64,000 bases of DNA. Origin: Mesorhizobium ventifaucium (GTDB lineage: Bacteria > Pseudomonadota > Alphaproteobacteria > Rhizobiales > Rhizobiaceae). The notes below the pieces were generated by a model. The model worked only from the letters and a program-made list of their open reading frames with translations, had not been told where the DNA came from and searched no databases. The stretch is taken from contig NZ_CAKXZS010000029.1 in the NCBI RefSeq assembly GCF_935822925.1, positions 1-64,000 on the forward strand. The letters run 5' to 3'. Shown piece after piece: positions 8,412 through 17,380 of this stretch. Within the stretch, counting starts at the first letter, position 1. Each line of letters opens with the position of its first letter. The position numbers and the translations under genes were made by a program.

Positions 8412-9659
8412 TCAGGCCACGTCTCTCCTGGTCGTGCCGGGCTTGCCTTGCGCGCCGGGGGCAAAAATCTCCTGGTCGACGAAGCTCAGCGCCCGCATGG
8501 CGCAGCCTTCGCGGATCAGTGGCAGCTCGTTCGGCTCGGTGTCGAAGGAAATCGAACCCGAATGCTGGCCGCCGGCGGTCTGGGCGATGGCCTCGCGCAG
8601 GGCCGGCTCAATCAGGTCGAAGGCGGCAGCGCTGGCGCCGACCATGGCCACCGGCGCCGGATCGATCAGCGCGAACAGGCTGCCGAGCCCGAAGCCGAGC
8701 GCTTCGCCGGCCTTGCGGTAGGCTTCGCGCTCCGGTCCGTCCATCTCGCGCGCCCTGTCCGCCAGTGCCCGCATCTCGGCGTCGCTGACATCGGCGACCG
8801 GCTCGGCGTTCTCGCTCAATTGCCTGGCGTTGCGCCAGATAGCGTAGTTGCCGGCATAAGCCTCGACGCAGCCGCGGCGCCCGCAGCGGCAAAGCGCGCC
8901 GCCCGGCCGATGGATCATGTGGCCGAATTCGCCGCCTGAGGAATGAGTGCCAGTGAACAGCTCGCCTTTCAGCACCAGCCCCATACCGATGCCGTGCGAG
9001 AGCAGGATGGCGATGAAATCGTCGCGATAGCGATGCGGGTCGCGCCAGCGCAGCGCCACGGCCATCATGTTGCAGTCATTCTCCATGATGGCCGGGATGC
9101 CGAACTCGCGTTCCAGAATGTCGGCGAAGGCAATGTTCGTCTGCGGCGTGATCGGCGACCACAACAGCGCGCGCGCATGGGAATCGGTGATGCCCTGGAT
9201 CGCCAGCGCGATGCGGGCGACGCTTTGGACATCGAGGTCGGGATCTTCGAGCCGGCGCCGGACGATGGCGACACATTCGCCGATCAGCTCGTCGCGCGAC
9301 ATGGTCAGCGTGTCCAGCCGGCGCTGTTCCTCGGCGACCACTTGTCCGGCATAATCGATGACGGCGACCGACAGGAAATTCAGCGACAACACGACGGCCA
9401 ACACCGCAGCGGCTTGCGGATTGAGGCTGAGGCCGACCTGCGGTCGGCCGCGTTTCATCGAAACGGTCTCGCTCGACTTGCTCTCGGCCAGGATGCCTTC
9501 CTGGATCAGGTCGGAAGAGATCGCCGATATGGTCGAATGGCTGAGGCCGGTGGTTGCGGCGATCTCGGTCCGCGACGGCTGGCCTGCCCGGCGCACGGCG
9601 GAAATTACCATCGCCCGGTTGCGCCGGCGCAAATCGTCATGACGGATTCCCACCGACAT
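8412..9659 (-). CDS. ROK-family transcriptional repressor (XylR/NagC type)
   Basis: The N-terminal winged helix (about residues 15-75, TEIAATTGLSHSTISAISSDL) binds DNA. The C-terminal ROK sugar-sensing domain contains the zinc motif CRCGRRGCVEAYAG and the preceding GGEFGHM. I placed the start at 9659 (MSVGIRHDD, 415 aa) because AGGAGGA lies eight bases upstream, although the frame stays open to 9722. It is divergent from the xylF operon, and two similar candidate operator sequences lie in the shared gap. It very likely represses that operon until a sugar or sugar phosphate binds. The exact ligand cannot be read from the sequence. Confidence 0.88.
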   Translation of the reverse strand: MSVGIRHDDLRRRNRAMVISAVRRAGQPSRTEIAATTGLSHSTISAISSDLIQEGILAESKSSETVSMKRGRPQVGLSLNPQAAAVLAVVLSLNFLSVAVIDYAGQVVAEEQRRLDTLTMSRDELIGECVAIVRRRLEDPDLDVQSVARIALAIQGITDSHARALLWSPITPQTNIAFADILEREFGIPAIMENDCNMMAVALRWRDPHRYRDDFIAILLSHGIGMGLVLKGELFTGTHSSGGEFGHMIHRPGGALCRCGRRGCVEAYAGNYAIWRNARQLSENAEPVADVSDAEMRALADRAREMDGPEREAYRKAGEALGFGLGSLFALIDPAPVAMVGASAAAFDLIEPALREAIAQTAGGQHSGSISFDTEPNELPLIREGCAMRALSFVDQEIFAPGAQGKPGTTRRDVA

Positions 9660-9750
9660 TTTTGCTTCCTCCTCATCGCCGCGGCCGCTCATGAATCGGA
9701 AGCCGTCGATAATGTCCGACAAATACTGGCAGAAGCAGCGGGCCCTGTCA

Positions 9751-9861
9751 TTATTTATTCCGAGGCTCGAAAAAAGTCGGCAGACGCATCAAAATCCCTC
9801 AGGATTGATGTTGACAGCGCTTCAGCGTTGGACCAGTATTTTTTCGGTTCTCGAAAAAATA
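9751..9861. promoter_or_regulatory. divergent control region with two look-alike operators and the xylF promoter
   Basis: A perfect 10-base inverted repeat with a 5-base spacer spans 9837-9861 (TATTTTTTCG, spacer, CGAAAAAATA). A related, less perfect sequence spans 9751-9776 and shares CTCGAAAAAAG on its right arm. Between them is TTGACA (9811-9816), 17 bases before CAGTAT (9834-9839), a plausible -35/-10 pair for xylF. The perfect repeat overlaps the -10 and start region, a classic repressor position. Confidence 0.7.
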
Positions 9862-9923
9862 GAGCCTTTTACCGGCCTTCGGGTCAGTTTTGTCGCGCCC
9901 TACGCGGCGCAGGGAGGAATATC

Positions 9924-10964
9924 ATGAAGAGATTCGCAGCCGCTATTCTGGCGGGGGTCGCCATGTCGCTGACGCTCGCGTCGGCCGCACAGGCCAAGGA
10001 CAAGGTCATTGGCGTTTCGTGGTCGAACTTCCAGGAAGAGCGTTGGAAGACCGACGAAGCCGCCATGAAGGCGGCGATCGAGGCCGCCGGCGACAAATAT
10101 ATTTCCGCTGACGCGCAGTCCAATCCCGGCAAGCAGCTGACCGACGTCGAGAGCCTGATCTCGCAAGGCGCCAACGCGCTGATCATTCTTGCGCAGGATG
10201 CCTCGGCCATCGGTCCGGCGGTGCAGAAAGCGCTGGACGAAGGCATTCCGGTCGTCGGCTATGATCGGCTGATCGAGAACAAGGGCGTGTTCTATCTAAC
10301 CTTCGACAACCAGGAAGTCGGCCGCATGCAGGCCCACGAAGTGTTCAAGGTGGCGCCGGAAGGCAATTACGTCTTCATCAAGGGCTCGGGCGCCGACCCG
10401 AATGCCGATTTCCTGTTTGCCGGCTCCATGGAGGTGCTCAAGGATGCCATCGACAGCGGCAAGATCAAGAATGTCGGTGAGGCTTATACGGACGGCTGGC
10501 TTCCCGCCAACGCCCAGAAGAACATGGAACAGTTCCTGACCGCCAACGACAACAAGGTCGATGCGGTGGTTGCCGCCAATGACGGCACCGCCGGGGGCGT
10601 CGTCGCGGCGCTGACGGCGCAAGGCCTGGCCGGATCCGTCCCGGTTTCGGGCCAGGACGGCGACCATGCCGCGCTGAACCGCATCGCGCTCGGCACGCAG
10701 ACCGTATCGGTGTGGAAAGACGCGCGCGAGCTCGGCAAGAACGCCGCCGAGATCGCCTCGCAGCTGGCCGACGGCAAGCAGATGACAGACGTTGCCGGCG
10801 TCAAGGACTTCACCACGCCGCGCGGCAATGTCGTCAAGTCGCTGTTCCTGACGCCGATTGCCATCACCAAGGACAATCTCAACGTCGTCATCGACGCTGG
10901 CTGGATCAAGAAGGAAGAGGTCTGCGCCGGCGTGGCGGCGGGCACTGTCCCGGTCTGCAACTGA
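9924..10964 (+). CDS. xylF: xylose-type sugar ABC transporter, periplasmic binding protein
   Basis: 346-aa periplasmic sugar-binding protein of the PBP1/RbsB fold. The signal peptide is about residues 1-23 (ending SAAQA). The mature part has XylF hallmarks: an early RW pair in QEERWKTDE, AYDRLI-like VGYDRLIENK, TFDNQEVGRMQA and the hinge GQDGDHAALNRI. I chose the ATG at 9924, with AGGGAGGAAT just upstream, although the frame is open much further. It is first in a xylF-xylH-xylG operon under the divergent ROK repressor. D-xylose is the best guess, but related proteins bind other pentoses. A terminator-like hairpin follows. Confidence 0.86.
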   Translation: MKRFAAAILAGVAMSLTLASAAQAKDKVIGVSWSNFQEERWKTDEAAMKAAIEAAGDKYISADAQSNPGKQLTDVESLISQGANALIILAQDASAIGPAVQKALDEGIPVVGYDRLIENKGVFYLTFDNQEVGRMQAHEVFKVAPEGNYVFIKGSGADPNADFLFAGSMEVLKDAIDSGKIKNVGEAYTDGWLPANAQKNMEQFLTANDNKVDAVVAANDGTAGGVVAALTAQGLAGSVPVSGQDGDHAALNRIALGTQTVSVWKDARELGKNAAEIASQLADGKQMTDVAGVKDFTTPRGNVVKSLFLTPIAITKDNLNVVIDAGWIKKEEVCAGVAAGTVPVCN

Positions 10965-10989
10965 TCCGCCTTCGCCAAAAAACCTGAAA

Positions 10990-11018
10990 CGCCGCGGCCT
11001 CTCGCCGCGGCGCTTTTT
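10990..11018 (+). terminator. hairpin with T run after xylF
   Basis: Perfect 8-base stem CGCCGCGG (10990-10997) with CCGCGGCG (11005-11012), a 7-base loop and five Ts at 11014-11018. It lies between xylF and xylH, so it probably attenuates read-through and raises binding-protein levels relative to the membrane and ATPase genes. Confidence 0.75.
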
Positions 11019-11105
11019 CAAAAAAATTGTTTTTCCGCTTCTCGCGGGTAACTTCTAAGCTGCTTCCGGCATCCGCGGCAGACGGCAACCCGGTGGGAGG
11101 ACATC

Positions 11106-12425
11106 ATGACCGACGCGACTTCCAACACGCCGGCTGCCGATCGGGCGCGTGAATCCGAGCTCAGCCCGGTCGGCCGCTTCCTTAAAGCAACCGAGCTCGA
11201 CATACGCATGCTCGGCATGGTCGGCGCGCTGCTGGTCATCTGGGTTGGAATCCACATCCTGTCGGGCGGGCTGTTCCTCACCCCGCGCAATCTCTGGAAC
11301 CTGTCGGTGCAGACTTCCTCGGTCGCGATCATGGCGACCGGCATGGTGCTGGTCATCGTGATGCGCAACATCGATCTTTCGGTCGGCTCCGTCGAAGGCG
11401 TGATCGGCATGGTGATGGGCGTTGCGCAGGCAGAATTCCTCATCCGCGTCATGGGATTCCAGCTTGGAAATCCCTGGATATGGGTCATCGCATTGGCTGC
11501 CGGCGTGGCGCTCGGCCTGATGATCGGCGGGCTTCAGGGCTTCATCATCGCCTATCTCGAGGTTCCGGCCTTCATCGTGACGCTGGGCGGCCTGCTGATC
11601 TGGCGCGGCATGGCGTGGCTGATGACGAGCGGGCGCACCGTCGCGCCGCTCGATGCCACCTTCCAGCTCATGGGTGGCGGGCCGCGTGGCTCGATCGGGG
11701 CGACCGCAAGCTGGATCGTCGGCATTCTCGCCTGTGTGGCCGTCGCCTTGATGCAGCTCAACGGGCGGTCGCAGCGCAAGCGCTTCAAGTTTCCGCTGCG
11801 CCCGGTCTGGGCGGAGAGCTTGCTTGGTGTTGTCGCCTGTGCCGCCATCCTTGGCGCCGTCTGGATTGCCAATTCCTATCCCTGGCCGATCGGCATCGTT
11901 CGCCAGTACGCCCAGCGGAACGGCATCACCATCCCCGAAGGCGGGCTGTTCATCGCCCATGGCATCGCCATACCGGTGCTGATCGCGGTCGCAGTCGGCA
12001 TCGTTATGACCTTCATCACCAGGCGCACCCGTTTCGGCCGCTATGTCTTCGCCATTGGCGGCAATCCGGAAGCGGCGGAACTCGCCGGCATCAACACGCG
12101 CTGGGTGACCATGAAAGTGTTCATGATCATGGGCGTGCTGGCCGCGATCAGCGCGGCGATTGCGTCGGCCCGCCTCAATGCGGCGACCAATGCGCTGGGG
12201 ACGCTGGACGAGCTCTTGGTCATCGCGGCTGCGGTCATTGGAGGCACATCGCTGGCCGGCGGCTCCGGCACGGTGCTCGGCGCCATGCTGGGGGCACTTC
12301 TGATGCAGTCGCTGCAGTCCGGCATGGTGTTGCTCGGCATCGATTCACCACTTCAGAGCGTCGTTGTCGGCGCCGTGCTGGTCGTCGCCGTCTGGCTCGA
12401 CACCGTCTACCGCAAGCGGGTCTGA
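11106..12425 (+). CDS. xylH: xylose-type sugar ABC transporter permease
   Basis: 439-aa BPD_transp_2 (RbsC/XylH) permease with about ten or more membrane segments after a polar N-terminus. Family features are GMVLVIVMRNIDLSVGSVEG near residues 80-100, the long C-terminal pattern FAIGGNPEAAELAGI, and GGTSLAGGSGTVLGAMLGAL. It imports the sugar delivered by the XylF protein using ATP hydrolysis by XylG. The ATG at 11106 has GGGAGGA upstream. A dispersed repeat separates it from xylG. Confidence 0.88.
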   Translation: MTDATSNTPAADRARESELSPVGRFLKATELDIRMLGMVGALLVIWVGIHILSGGLFLTPRNLWNLSVQTSSVAIMATGMVLVIVMRNIDLSVGSVEGVIGMVMGVAQAEFLIRVMGFQLGNPWIWVIALAAGVALGLMIGGLQGFIIAYLEVPAFIVTLGGLLIWRGMAWLMTSGRTVAPLDATFQLMGGGPRGSIGATASWIVGILACVAVALMQLNGRSQRKRFKFPLRPVWAESLLGVVACAAILGAVWIANSYPWPIGIVRQYAQRNGITIPEGGLFIAHGIAIPVLIAVAVGIVMTFITRRTRFGRYVFAIGGNPEAAELAGINTRWVTMKVFMIMGVLAAISAAIASARLNAATNALGTLDELLVIAAAVIGGTSLAGGSGTVLGAMLGALLMQSLQSGMVLLGIDSPLQSVVVGAVLVVAVWLDTVYRKRV

Positions 12426-12493
12426 GCATGATCCCGAGCCGAAGCTCCGCGTCAGCGAAAAATGGATATCCGTTTCGGTTCGACATCATGCTC
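12424..12493. repeat. dispersed imperfect-palindrome repeat, copy 3 (inside the xyl operon)
   Basis: The ends are a perfect inverted pair: GAGCATGAT (12424-12432) and ATCATGCTC (12485-12493). The interior has CCCGAGCCGAAGC and CGTTTCGGTTCG, as in the other copies. It overlaps the last bases of xylH and fills the xylH-xylG gap, so it must be transcribed as part of the operon message. Confidence 0.65.
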
Positions 12494-12518
12494 GGCCAAA
12501 TCATGGAGAGGAACGATC

Positions 12519-13313
12519 ATGGCTGACACGACTGCTCCCACGCCACTGATCGATATGCGCAACATCTCGATTGCCTTCGGCGGCATTCGCGCCGTCGACG
12601 ATGCGTCGATCGACCTTTTCCCGGGCGAGGTTGTGGCGCTGCTCGGCCACAACGGTGCGGGAAAGTCGACGCTGATCAAGATCCTGTCCGGCGCCTACAA
12701 GCGCGATTCGGGCCAGATCTTCGTCAATGGCGAGGAGGCTTCGATCTCCAATCCGCGCGACGCCAAGAAATACGGCATCGAGACGATCTACCAGACGCTG
12801 GCGCTCGCCGACAATGTCGACGCCGCCGCCAACCTCTTCCTCGGCCGCGAACTGATGACCGGCTGGGGCACGCTCGACGATGGCGCCATGGAGGCCGAGG
12901 CGCGCAAGGTGATGGGCAGGCTCAATCCCCGCTTCCAGCGGTTCAAGGAGCCGGTGGTCAAGCTTTCGGGCGGCCAGCGGCAGTCGGTGGCGATCGCGCG
13001 CGCCATCCTGTTCAACGCCCGCATCCTGATCATGGATGAGCCGACGGCGGCACTGGGACCGCAGGAAACGGCGCAGGTCGGTGAACTGGTCATGCAACTC
13101 AAGGCCGACGGCATCGGCATCTTCCTGATCAGCCACGACATCCACGATGTGTTCGAGCTTGCCGACCGCGTCTGCGTCATGAAGAATGGCCGGGTCGTCG
13201 GCACGGCGCGCACCGGCGACGTGACCCAGGACGAGGTGCTCGGCATGATCATCCTGGGCAAGTGTCCGCCCGGCGCCATTCCGGGACCAGGCGCGCTGAA
13301 GATCGCCGCCTGA
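12519..13313 (+). CDS. xylG: xylose-type sugar ABC transporter ATPase (single-domain)
   Basis: 264 aa with one nucleotide-binding domain, not the double domain of enterobacterial XylG or RbsA. Walker A is GHNGAGKST (about residue 42 onward), the signature is LSGGQRQ, and Walker B is ILIMDEP followed by TAALGPQE, the FrcA-like single-domain variant. The switch region is LISHDIHDV. The real start is the ATG at 12519, with GGAGAGGA upstream; the open frame extends into the repeat. It presumably works as a homodimer with XylH. It is the last transport gene before the sensor kinase. Confidence 0.87.
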   Translation: MADTTAPTPLIDMRNISIAFGGIRAVDDASIDLFPGEVVALLGHNGAGKSTLIKILSGAYKRDSGQIFVNGEEASISNPRDAKKYGIETIYQTLALADNVDAAANLFLGRELMTGWGTLDDGAMEAEARKVMGRLNPRFQRFKEPVVKLSGGQRQSVAIARAILFNARILIMDEPTAALGPQETAQVGELVMQLKADGIGIFLISHDIHDVFELADRVCVMKNGRVVGTARTGDVTQDEVLGMIILGKCPPGAIPGPGALKIAA

Positions 13314-13408
13314 AGCGTCAAATACCTGTCATGTGATATGCCAGCCGTCATGATGGTTTGGCCGCGCCATTGTGTTGCCACGGGGACTTGCCCATAAGAT
13401 GGGGAACC

Positions 13409-15070
13409 ATGGGTCGCAGCAGCAACTTGAAGAAGTTCTTCCCGATCGTCGCTTTCATTGCCGTCGCGCTGATCAGCCTGACAATGGCGGGATTCGCCTA
13501 TTTCGCCACGCAGGAAGCGGCGCGCATCAAATTCGAGGCGACGGCGGACGACGCCCTCAACCGGATCGATAGCCGCATCGACCTGTACCTGTCGCTGCTG
13601 CGATCGACACATGCGCTGTTCGAGGCTCGCAATGGTGACATTTCGCGGGGCGAGTTCAAGGCGTTCTTCGATGCGTTGGGTATTAACGACAATTTCGCCG
13701 GCCTGCGCGGCATCGGCTTTCTTCCCCTGGTGAGAGCCGGCGACGAGACAGCGGTCGAGCGTGCCATCCTGCGCGATTATGGCGCCAGCTATCCGATCTA
13801 TCCGGCTACGACGACGCTGCCATGGCGTGCGCCCATCACGCTGTTCGAGCCGCTCGGCCCGTTCAATCAATCCAGCATCGGCTACGACATGTTCACTGAA
13901 CCGGTGCGGCGCGAGGCGATCGAAAAGGCGATGGCCGACAACCAGCAGCATGCGAGCGGGCCCGTGCAGCTAGGCCAGGAAACAGGTGCTGCGCAGACCT
14001 TCACCGGTTTCCTGGTCTTCGTGCGGCTCAATATCGAAACCGCGACGGACGGCATCGATGCGTCCAGATCCTCAACGTCAGGCTTTCTTTATGCGGCCTT
14101 CCGCGCCCGCGATCTGTTCCAGACCGCGCTCAGCCGGACGCCGCTGCTGCCGGTCAACATCGAAATCTACGACGGCAAGGTGGACGCCGACCATCTTTTG
14201 TTCCAGTCGGAAACGCCGCCGGCGTCGAGCTTCGGCGACAGGTTGCTGGTTTCTCGCGAGATCACCATCGCCGGACGTCCATGGACGGTCCTGTTCAGGC
14301 CGACAAGCGCCTTTTCGCAACCCTCCTCACGCGCCATTCCGGTGATGCTCGGCCTGTTCGGGCTGCTGCTCGCCGGAACCATCGCGCTGGTGGCGCGCTA
14401 TCAGGAGCGGGCCTATGACGCGGTCTCGCTGCTTCATGAGACGACGGAAAAAAGCCTGCTCGAAAAAGACCTGATGCTGCAGGAGATGAAGCACCGCATC
14501 AAGAACTCGATCACGCGGGTGCTGGCGATCGCGCGCCAAACGGCCTCGCACGCCACCGACGTCCATGAGTTCTCGTCCTCTTTTTCGGCCCGGCTGCAAG
14601 CGATGGCGGCTTCCCAGGACATGCTGACGCGCTCACGCTGGCAGAAGGCCGATCTCGGCGATCTCTTGCGCATCGAGCTTGGCCAGGTGTTCGGCAAGGA
14701 GCTTCCCGACGGAATCTTGTCGGGGCCAGAGGTGTTGCTCGACGAGACGACGACGCAGGCGCTCGGCCTGACTTTTCACGAACTGGCGACGAACGCGCTG
14801 AAATATGGCGAAACCGGCAATTCGGCTAATACCAGGAACGGCGACTGGTCGCTCAAGGTCGACTGGTCGGTCGAAGGCCACAGGAGCGACCGGACCCTGG
14901 TTCTCAACTGGCGCGAAGCCGGCCAGAAGAAACTCGAACCACCTGTCAAAACCGGTTTTGGCACCAAGCTGATCGATCTGAACGTCACGCGCGAATTGCG
15001 CGGTACGATCAATCGCGATTTTCATAATGGCGGGTTGAGCGTGGAAATCAGGATTCCGCTGTCGGGCTGA
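13409..15070 (+). CDS. membrane CHASE-domain HWE histidine kinase
   Basis: About 553 aa. A first membrane helix (about residues 10-32) is followed by a CHASE extracellular sensing domain (LRGIGFLPLV, with FEPLGPFNQSSIGYDM near residues 130-170) and a second helix at about 310-332. The HWE/HisKA_2 dimerisation region has its His at about residue 362 (EMKHRIKNS). The ATPase domain has HELATNALKYG and ends in GFGTKLID. The ATG at 13409 is preferred over one 17 codons upstream. It lies 95 bases after xylG and may or may not share that transcript. HWE kinases often feed PhyR in general stress signalling, and phyR is 3 kb away, so it is a candidate input. Confidence 0.85.
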   Translation: MGRSSNLKKFFPIVAFIAVALISLTMAGFAYFATQEAARIKFEATADDALNRIDSRIDLYLSLLRSTHALFEARNGDISRGEFKAFFDALGINDNFAGLRGIGFLPLVRAGDETAVERAILRDYGASYPIYPATTTLPWRAPITLFEPLGPFNQSSIGYDMFTEPVRREAIEKAMADNQQHASGPVQLGQETGAAQTFTGFLVFVRLNIETATDGIDASRSSTSGFLYAAFRARDLFQTALSRTPLLPVNIEIYDGKVDADHLLFQSETPPASSFGDRLLVSREITIAGRPWTVLFRPTSAFSQPSSRAIPVMLGLFGLLLAGTIALVARYQERAYDAVSLLHETTEKSLLEKDLMLQEMKHRIKNSITRVLAIARQTASHATDVHEFSSSFSARLQAMAASQDMLTRSRWQKADLGDLLRIELGQVFGKELPDGILSGPEVLLDETTTQALGLTFHELATNALKYGETGNSANTRNGDWSLKVDWSVEGHRSDRTLVLNWREAGQKKLEPPVKTGFGTKLIDLNVTRELRGTINRDFHNGGLSVEIRIPLSG

Positions 15071-15142
15071 AACGCTGCCGCAAACCGACCGTTTTCGGAG
15101 GCGCCCAAATACAGCGCCCCAAATAAAGCACCCAAGTAAACA

Positions 15143-15163
15143 GAGACCGGCTCGTCCGGTCTC
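15143..15163. terminator. hairpin between convergent genes
   Basis: Perfect 8-base stem GAGACCGG (15143-15150) with CCGGTCTC (15156-15163) and loop CTCGT. It sits between the kinase gene and the convergent small lipoprotein gene, so it may end transcription from both sides. Neither side has a strong T run. Confidence 0.55.
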
Positions 15164-15194
15164 CGCTTCTATTGCCTCTTGCGTTTGAAACGGA

Positions 15195-15437
15195 TCAGCA
15201 GCGAGCCGTAAACAGACGGCCACGGTTGTCGCGGTACTGGCAATAGCCATTGCGCAGGTTGCGCACCAGCAGGCCGGTACCGGCACCGATGGCTGCGCCC
15301 ACCAGCGCACCCTTGCCGCCGTCAATCAGGCCGCCGGCCAGAGCGCCGACACCGGCGCCGACGCCGACATCCTGCTCCGTGGTGCTGCAACCGCTGACCG
15401 CGATCACGGCAACCATGGCAATAATCATCTTCCGCAT
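15195..15437 (-). CDS. glycine-zipper small lipoprotein, 80 aa
   Basis: Begins MRKMIIAMVAVIAVSGCS, a short signal with lipobox VSGC. Two glycine-zipper segments follow (GVGAGVGALAGGLIDGG and GALVGAAIGAGTGLLV), then a basic C-terminus with two cysteines (GYCQYRDNRGRLFTARC). This is the Rick_17kDa/glycine-zipper type of small outer-membrane lipoprotein common in Rhizobiales. I chose the ATG at 15437 for its GAGGA ribosome binding site; the frame is open nine codons further upstream. No stress promoter was visible in front of it. Confidence 0.8.
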   Translation of the reverse strand: MRKMIIAMVAVIAVSGCSTTEQDVGVGAGVGALAGGLIDGGKGALVGAAIGAGTGLLVRNLRNGYCQYRDNRGRLFTARC

Positions 15438-15517
15438 AGGGTCATCCTCGCTTTTTGTCCTCACTTGTAGCTCTACCCGTCACTTATCATGTGAAAAAGG
15501 GTTTTGCCTGCTCGATT

Positions 15518-15844
15518 TCATTGTTGGCTAAGAGAATCTTTTTCGTGGCGCGCGCCGCTCGAGGCAAGCTCAAGATTGGAAATCTCCACGGAAGCATCGA
15601 GCGTGCCGTCCGGGCGCACGTTCCAGACGATCTGGTTGTAATCATCCTCAAGTGCCGGATCGACGGAAAGGCATTTGGCAATGATGCGCGGAGCCTGACC
15701 CTGCACATCGTGCAAGGCAAACGGCCGCGCGGCGGTGCATTCCTGAGCGGTTTCGAAAACGCTCACCGATACGGGTAGTTCGCGACACTCGGTCATCATG
15801 TTCGAGCAGCCGATGACCAGCAGCACGGCAGCGATATGTTCCAT
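15518..15844 (-). CDS. conserved small hypothetical protein under a stress promoter, 108 aa
   Basis: Begins MEHIAAVLLVIGCSNMMTECRE and contains AQECTAARPF and CLSVDPALEDDYNQIVW. The cysteine spacing and the DPALEDDY and VRPDGTL motifs look like a small family I associate with rhizobial genomes, of unknown function. The N-terminus is mildly hydrophobic but no clear export signal is present. The start at 15844 has GGGAGGAG upstream. An exact EcfG-type promoter lies just in front, so it probably belongs to the general stress regulon. Confidence 0.7.
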   Translation of the reverse strand: MEHIAAVLLVIGCSNMMTECRELPVSVSVFETAQECTAARPFALHDVQGQAPRIIAKCLSVDPALEDDYNQIVWNVRPDGTLDASVEISNLELASSGARHEKDSLSQQ

Positions 15845-15866
15845 GGCGGCGCTCCTCCCGCCATAG

Positions 15867-15891
15867 AACGGGCCACAACCGCCAAAGTTCC
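15867..15891 (-). promoter_or_regulatory. EcfG-type stress promoter for the 15518-15844 gene
   Basis: On the minus strand GGAAC (15891-15887), a 16-base spacer and CGTT (15870-15867) match the GGAAC-N16/17-CGTT consensus of alphaproteobacterial EcfG sigma factors exactly. It ends 22 bases before the start codon, leaving just enough room for the ribosome binding site. Confidence 0.8.
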
Positions 15892-15964
15892 TGCGATGCA
15901 GGTTGGCATTGGAGAACAGGCCGACATGAGCCAGGCACAAGCCGGCCACTTTGCCTCTGACGCT

Positions 15965-16186
15965 CTAGACCAACTGGAACGCGGCGGCCAGGACGACCAC
16001 TGCAGCCAGGCCGATTGCAGCGAGGCCGGGGGCCGGGAGGGAAACACGGGGCGACGGCATCGCGGCGGCTTCGAGATCCTGAAACCCGCTCATCGAAACG
16101 CGTGCGGCCTGTTCCAGCCTGTTGATGTCGGCAGCCGTCAAAGCCATTCCTCCCGTATCGCGTGCAACTGCGATAGAAAACGTCAT
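15965..16186 (-). CDS. small protein with C-terminal membrane helix, 73 aa
   Basis: The last 20 residues (LAAIGLAAVVVLAAAFQLV) form one membrane helix. The N-terminal part contains MALTAADINRLEQAARVSMSGF, a likely amphipathic helix. The start is uncertain: the frame opens at 16186 without a ribosome binding site, while the internal ATG at 16147 has GGGAGGA directly against it. It lies in the stress island, but I found no EcfG promoter upstream. I recognise no family, and coding status is likely rather than certain. Confidence 0.45.
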   Translation of the reverse strand: MTFSIAVARDTGGMALTAADINRLEQAARVSMSGFQDLEAAAMPSPRVSLPAPGLAAIGLAAVVVLAAAFQLV

Positions 16187-16333
16187 GCGGAGTGGTGTCT
16201 GAGAAGAACAGCATCGAACTTTATGGTGAACAGGTGGTTAAGCCGGCGCGGCCGATATCAATCCCAGTTCTTGGCCCCAGCTCTTGGCCCCAGCCCTCAT
16301 TGCCCAGCCCCCTTGGGCTCGGCTGTTGTCCGT

Positions 16334-17380
16334 TCAATCCGTCTCGAAATTACCGCGAGGAACGACAAGATGATATTCGAGACGATCCCCGCTGATTTCA
16401 AGTTTCGCCGTGCCGTTCAACGACGCAGGCACGACGCGCTCGAGCGCGACGCTGCCAAAGCGCTTCTCGCTGGGCTGATTGTCATTGGCTCCGATGGCCT
16501 CGGCCCATGTCAGCGACAGCGCGGTCTCGCCAGCGGAAGCCGCGGTCAGATCGGCCGTCACCTCGACGAATCCGTCGGCTCGCGACAGAGCGCCGTAGCT
16601 GACAGAATTGACGGCAAGCTCGTGCATGGCCAAGCCGATATGCAGGGCGGCATTGGGATTGAGGTATGGGTTTGCACCGCGAAAACGCAGGCTACGCACA
16701 GGGTCGGCTCCATAGCGGCCGACCTGGCCGGACACCAGTTCGCGCAATGCCGCTCCCCGCCAGTTGGACGACGTCACCAGGTCCTGGGATGAGGCAAGCG
16801 ACTGCAGCCGGCCGCGAAAGCGTGTCAGGAAATCACTGAGCGTGTCCGAATAACGGCTGGTCTGGGTGGCGATGCTCTGGATGATGGCCAAAAGGTTCTT
16901 CGAACGGTGGCTGACCTCGCGCAGCAGCGTCTTCAGGGTTTGCTCGCGACGTTTCTGCTCGGTCGTTTCGACCATGGTGGTGACGACGCCCTGCACGGCG
17001 CCGCCGTCGTTATGATCCGCGTCTACCCATATCTGGAACCAGCGAACGCCATCGTCGGCGGGAATGCTGAGCTCAAGATGTTCGGGATTGCCGGACGCGA
17101 CGACGTTGCGTTTGGCCGCGCCGATGCGCTCCGCCTGCGCATGTGGCAGGATGCTGTCGCCGCCCGTATCGGAAACCCCCGTGTCGGAAACCCAGGGCGG
17201 GCGCATGTTGCGGGCCCAGACGGTTTTCATCTCGCGATCCTGATAGAGAACCGAAATACCGGCATTGTGGAGCGCATGGAGAAGGGCCCGGCCAAGCTGC
17301 ATCCCACTATCAGCGGACTGCAAAGCGATGATCTCATCGCTCCGTCCGCTGTCTTTCATGTCTCCGGTTCTGGATTGCAT
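16334..17380 (-). CDS. PAS-domain HWE histidine kinase (cytoplasmic)
   Basis: About 348 aa from the ATG at 17380. A single PAS-like sensor (about residues 30-140, GISVLYQDREMKTVW to GVVTTMVETTEQKRR) precedes the HWE kinase core. The phosphoacceptor His is at about residue 158 (EVSHRSKNLLAI) and the N-box is HELAVNSVSYGALS. No membrane segment is present. The frame is open 36 codons further upstream, but that part is a tandemly duplicated low-quality sequence (FSVSR twice). An internal VSDTG duplication lies in the PAS domain. It reads the same way as phyR and sits about 0.6 kb downstream of it, so it is a candidate PhyR kinase or regulator. Confidence 0.82.
   Translation of the reverse strand: MQSRTGDMKDSGRSDEIIALQSADSGMQLGRALLHALHNAGISVLYQDREMKTVWARNMRPPWVSDTGVSDTGGDSILPHAQAERIGAAKRNVVASGNPEHLELSIPADDGVRWFQIWVDADHNDGGAVQGVVTTMVETTEQKRREQTLKTLLREVSHRSKNLLAIIQSIATQTSRYSDTLSDFLTRFRGRLQSLASSQDLVTSSNWRGAALRELVSGQVGRYGADPVRSLRFRGANPYLNPNAALHIGLAMHELAVNSVSYGALSRADGFVEVTADLTAASAGETALSLTWAEAIGANDNQPSEKRFGSVALERVVPASLNGTAKLEISGDRLEYHLVVPRGNFETD

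Noticed and set aside
9660..9722. N-terminal extension of the ROK regulator to 9722
   Set aside because: The ribosome binding site AGGAGGA sits inside this segment and points to the ATG at 9659; the extra residues are not family-like.
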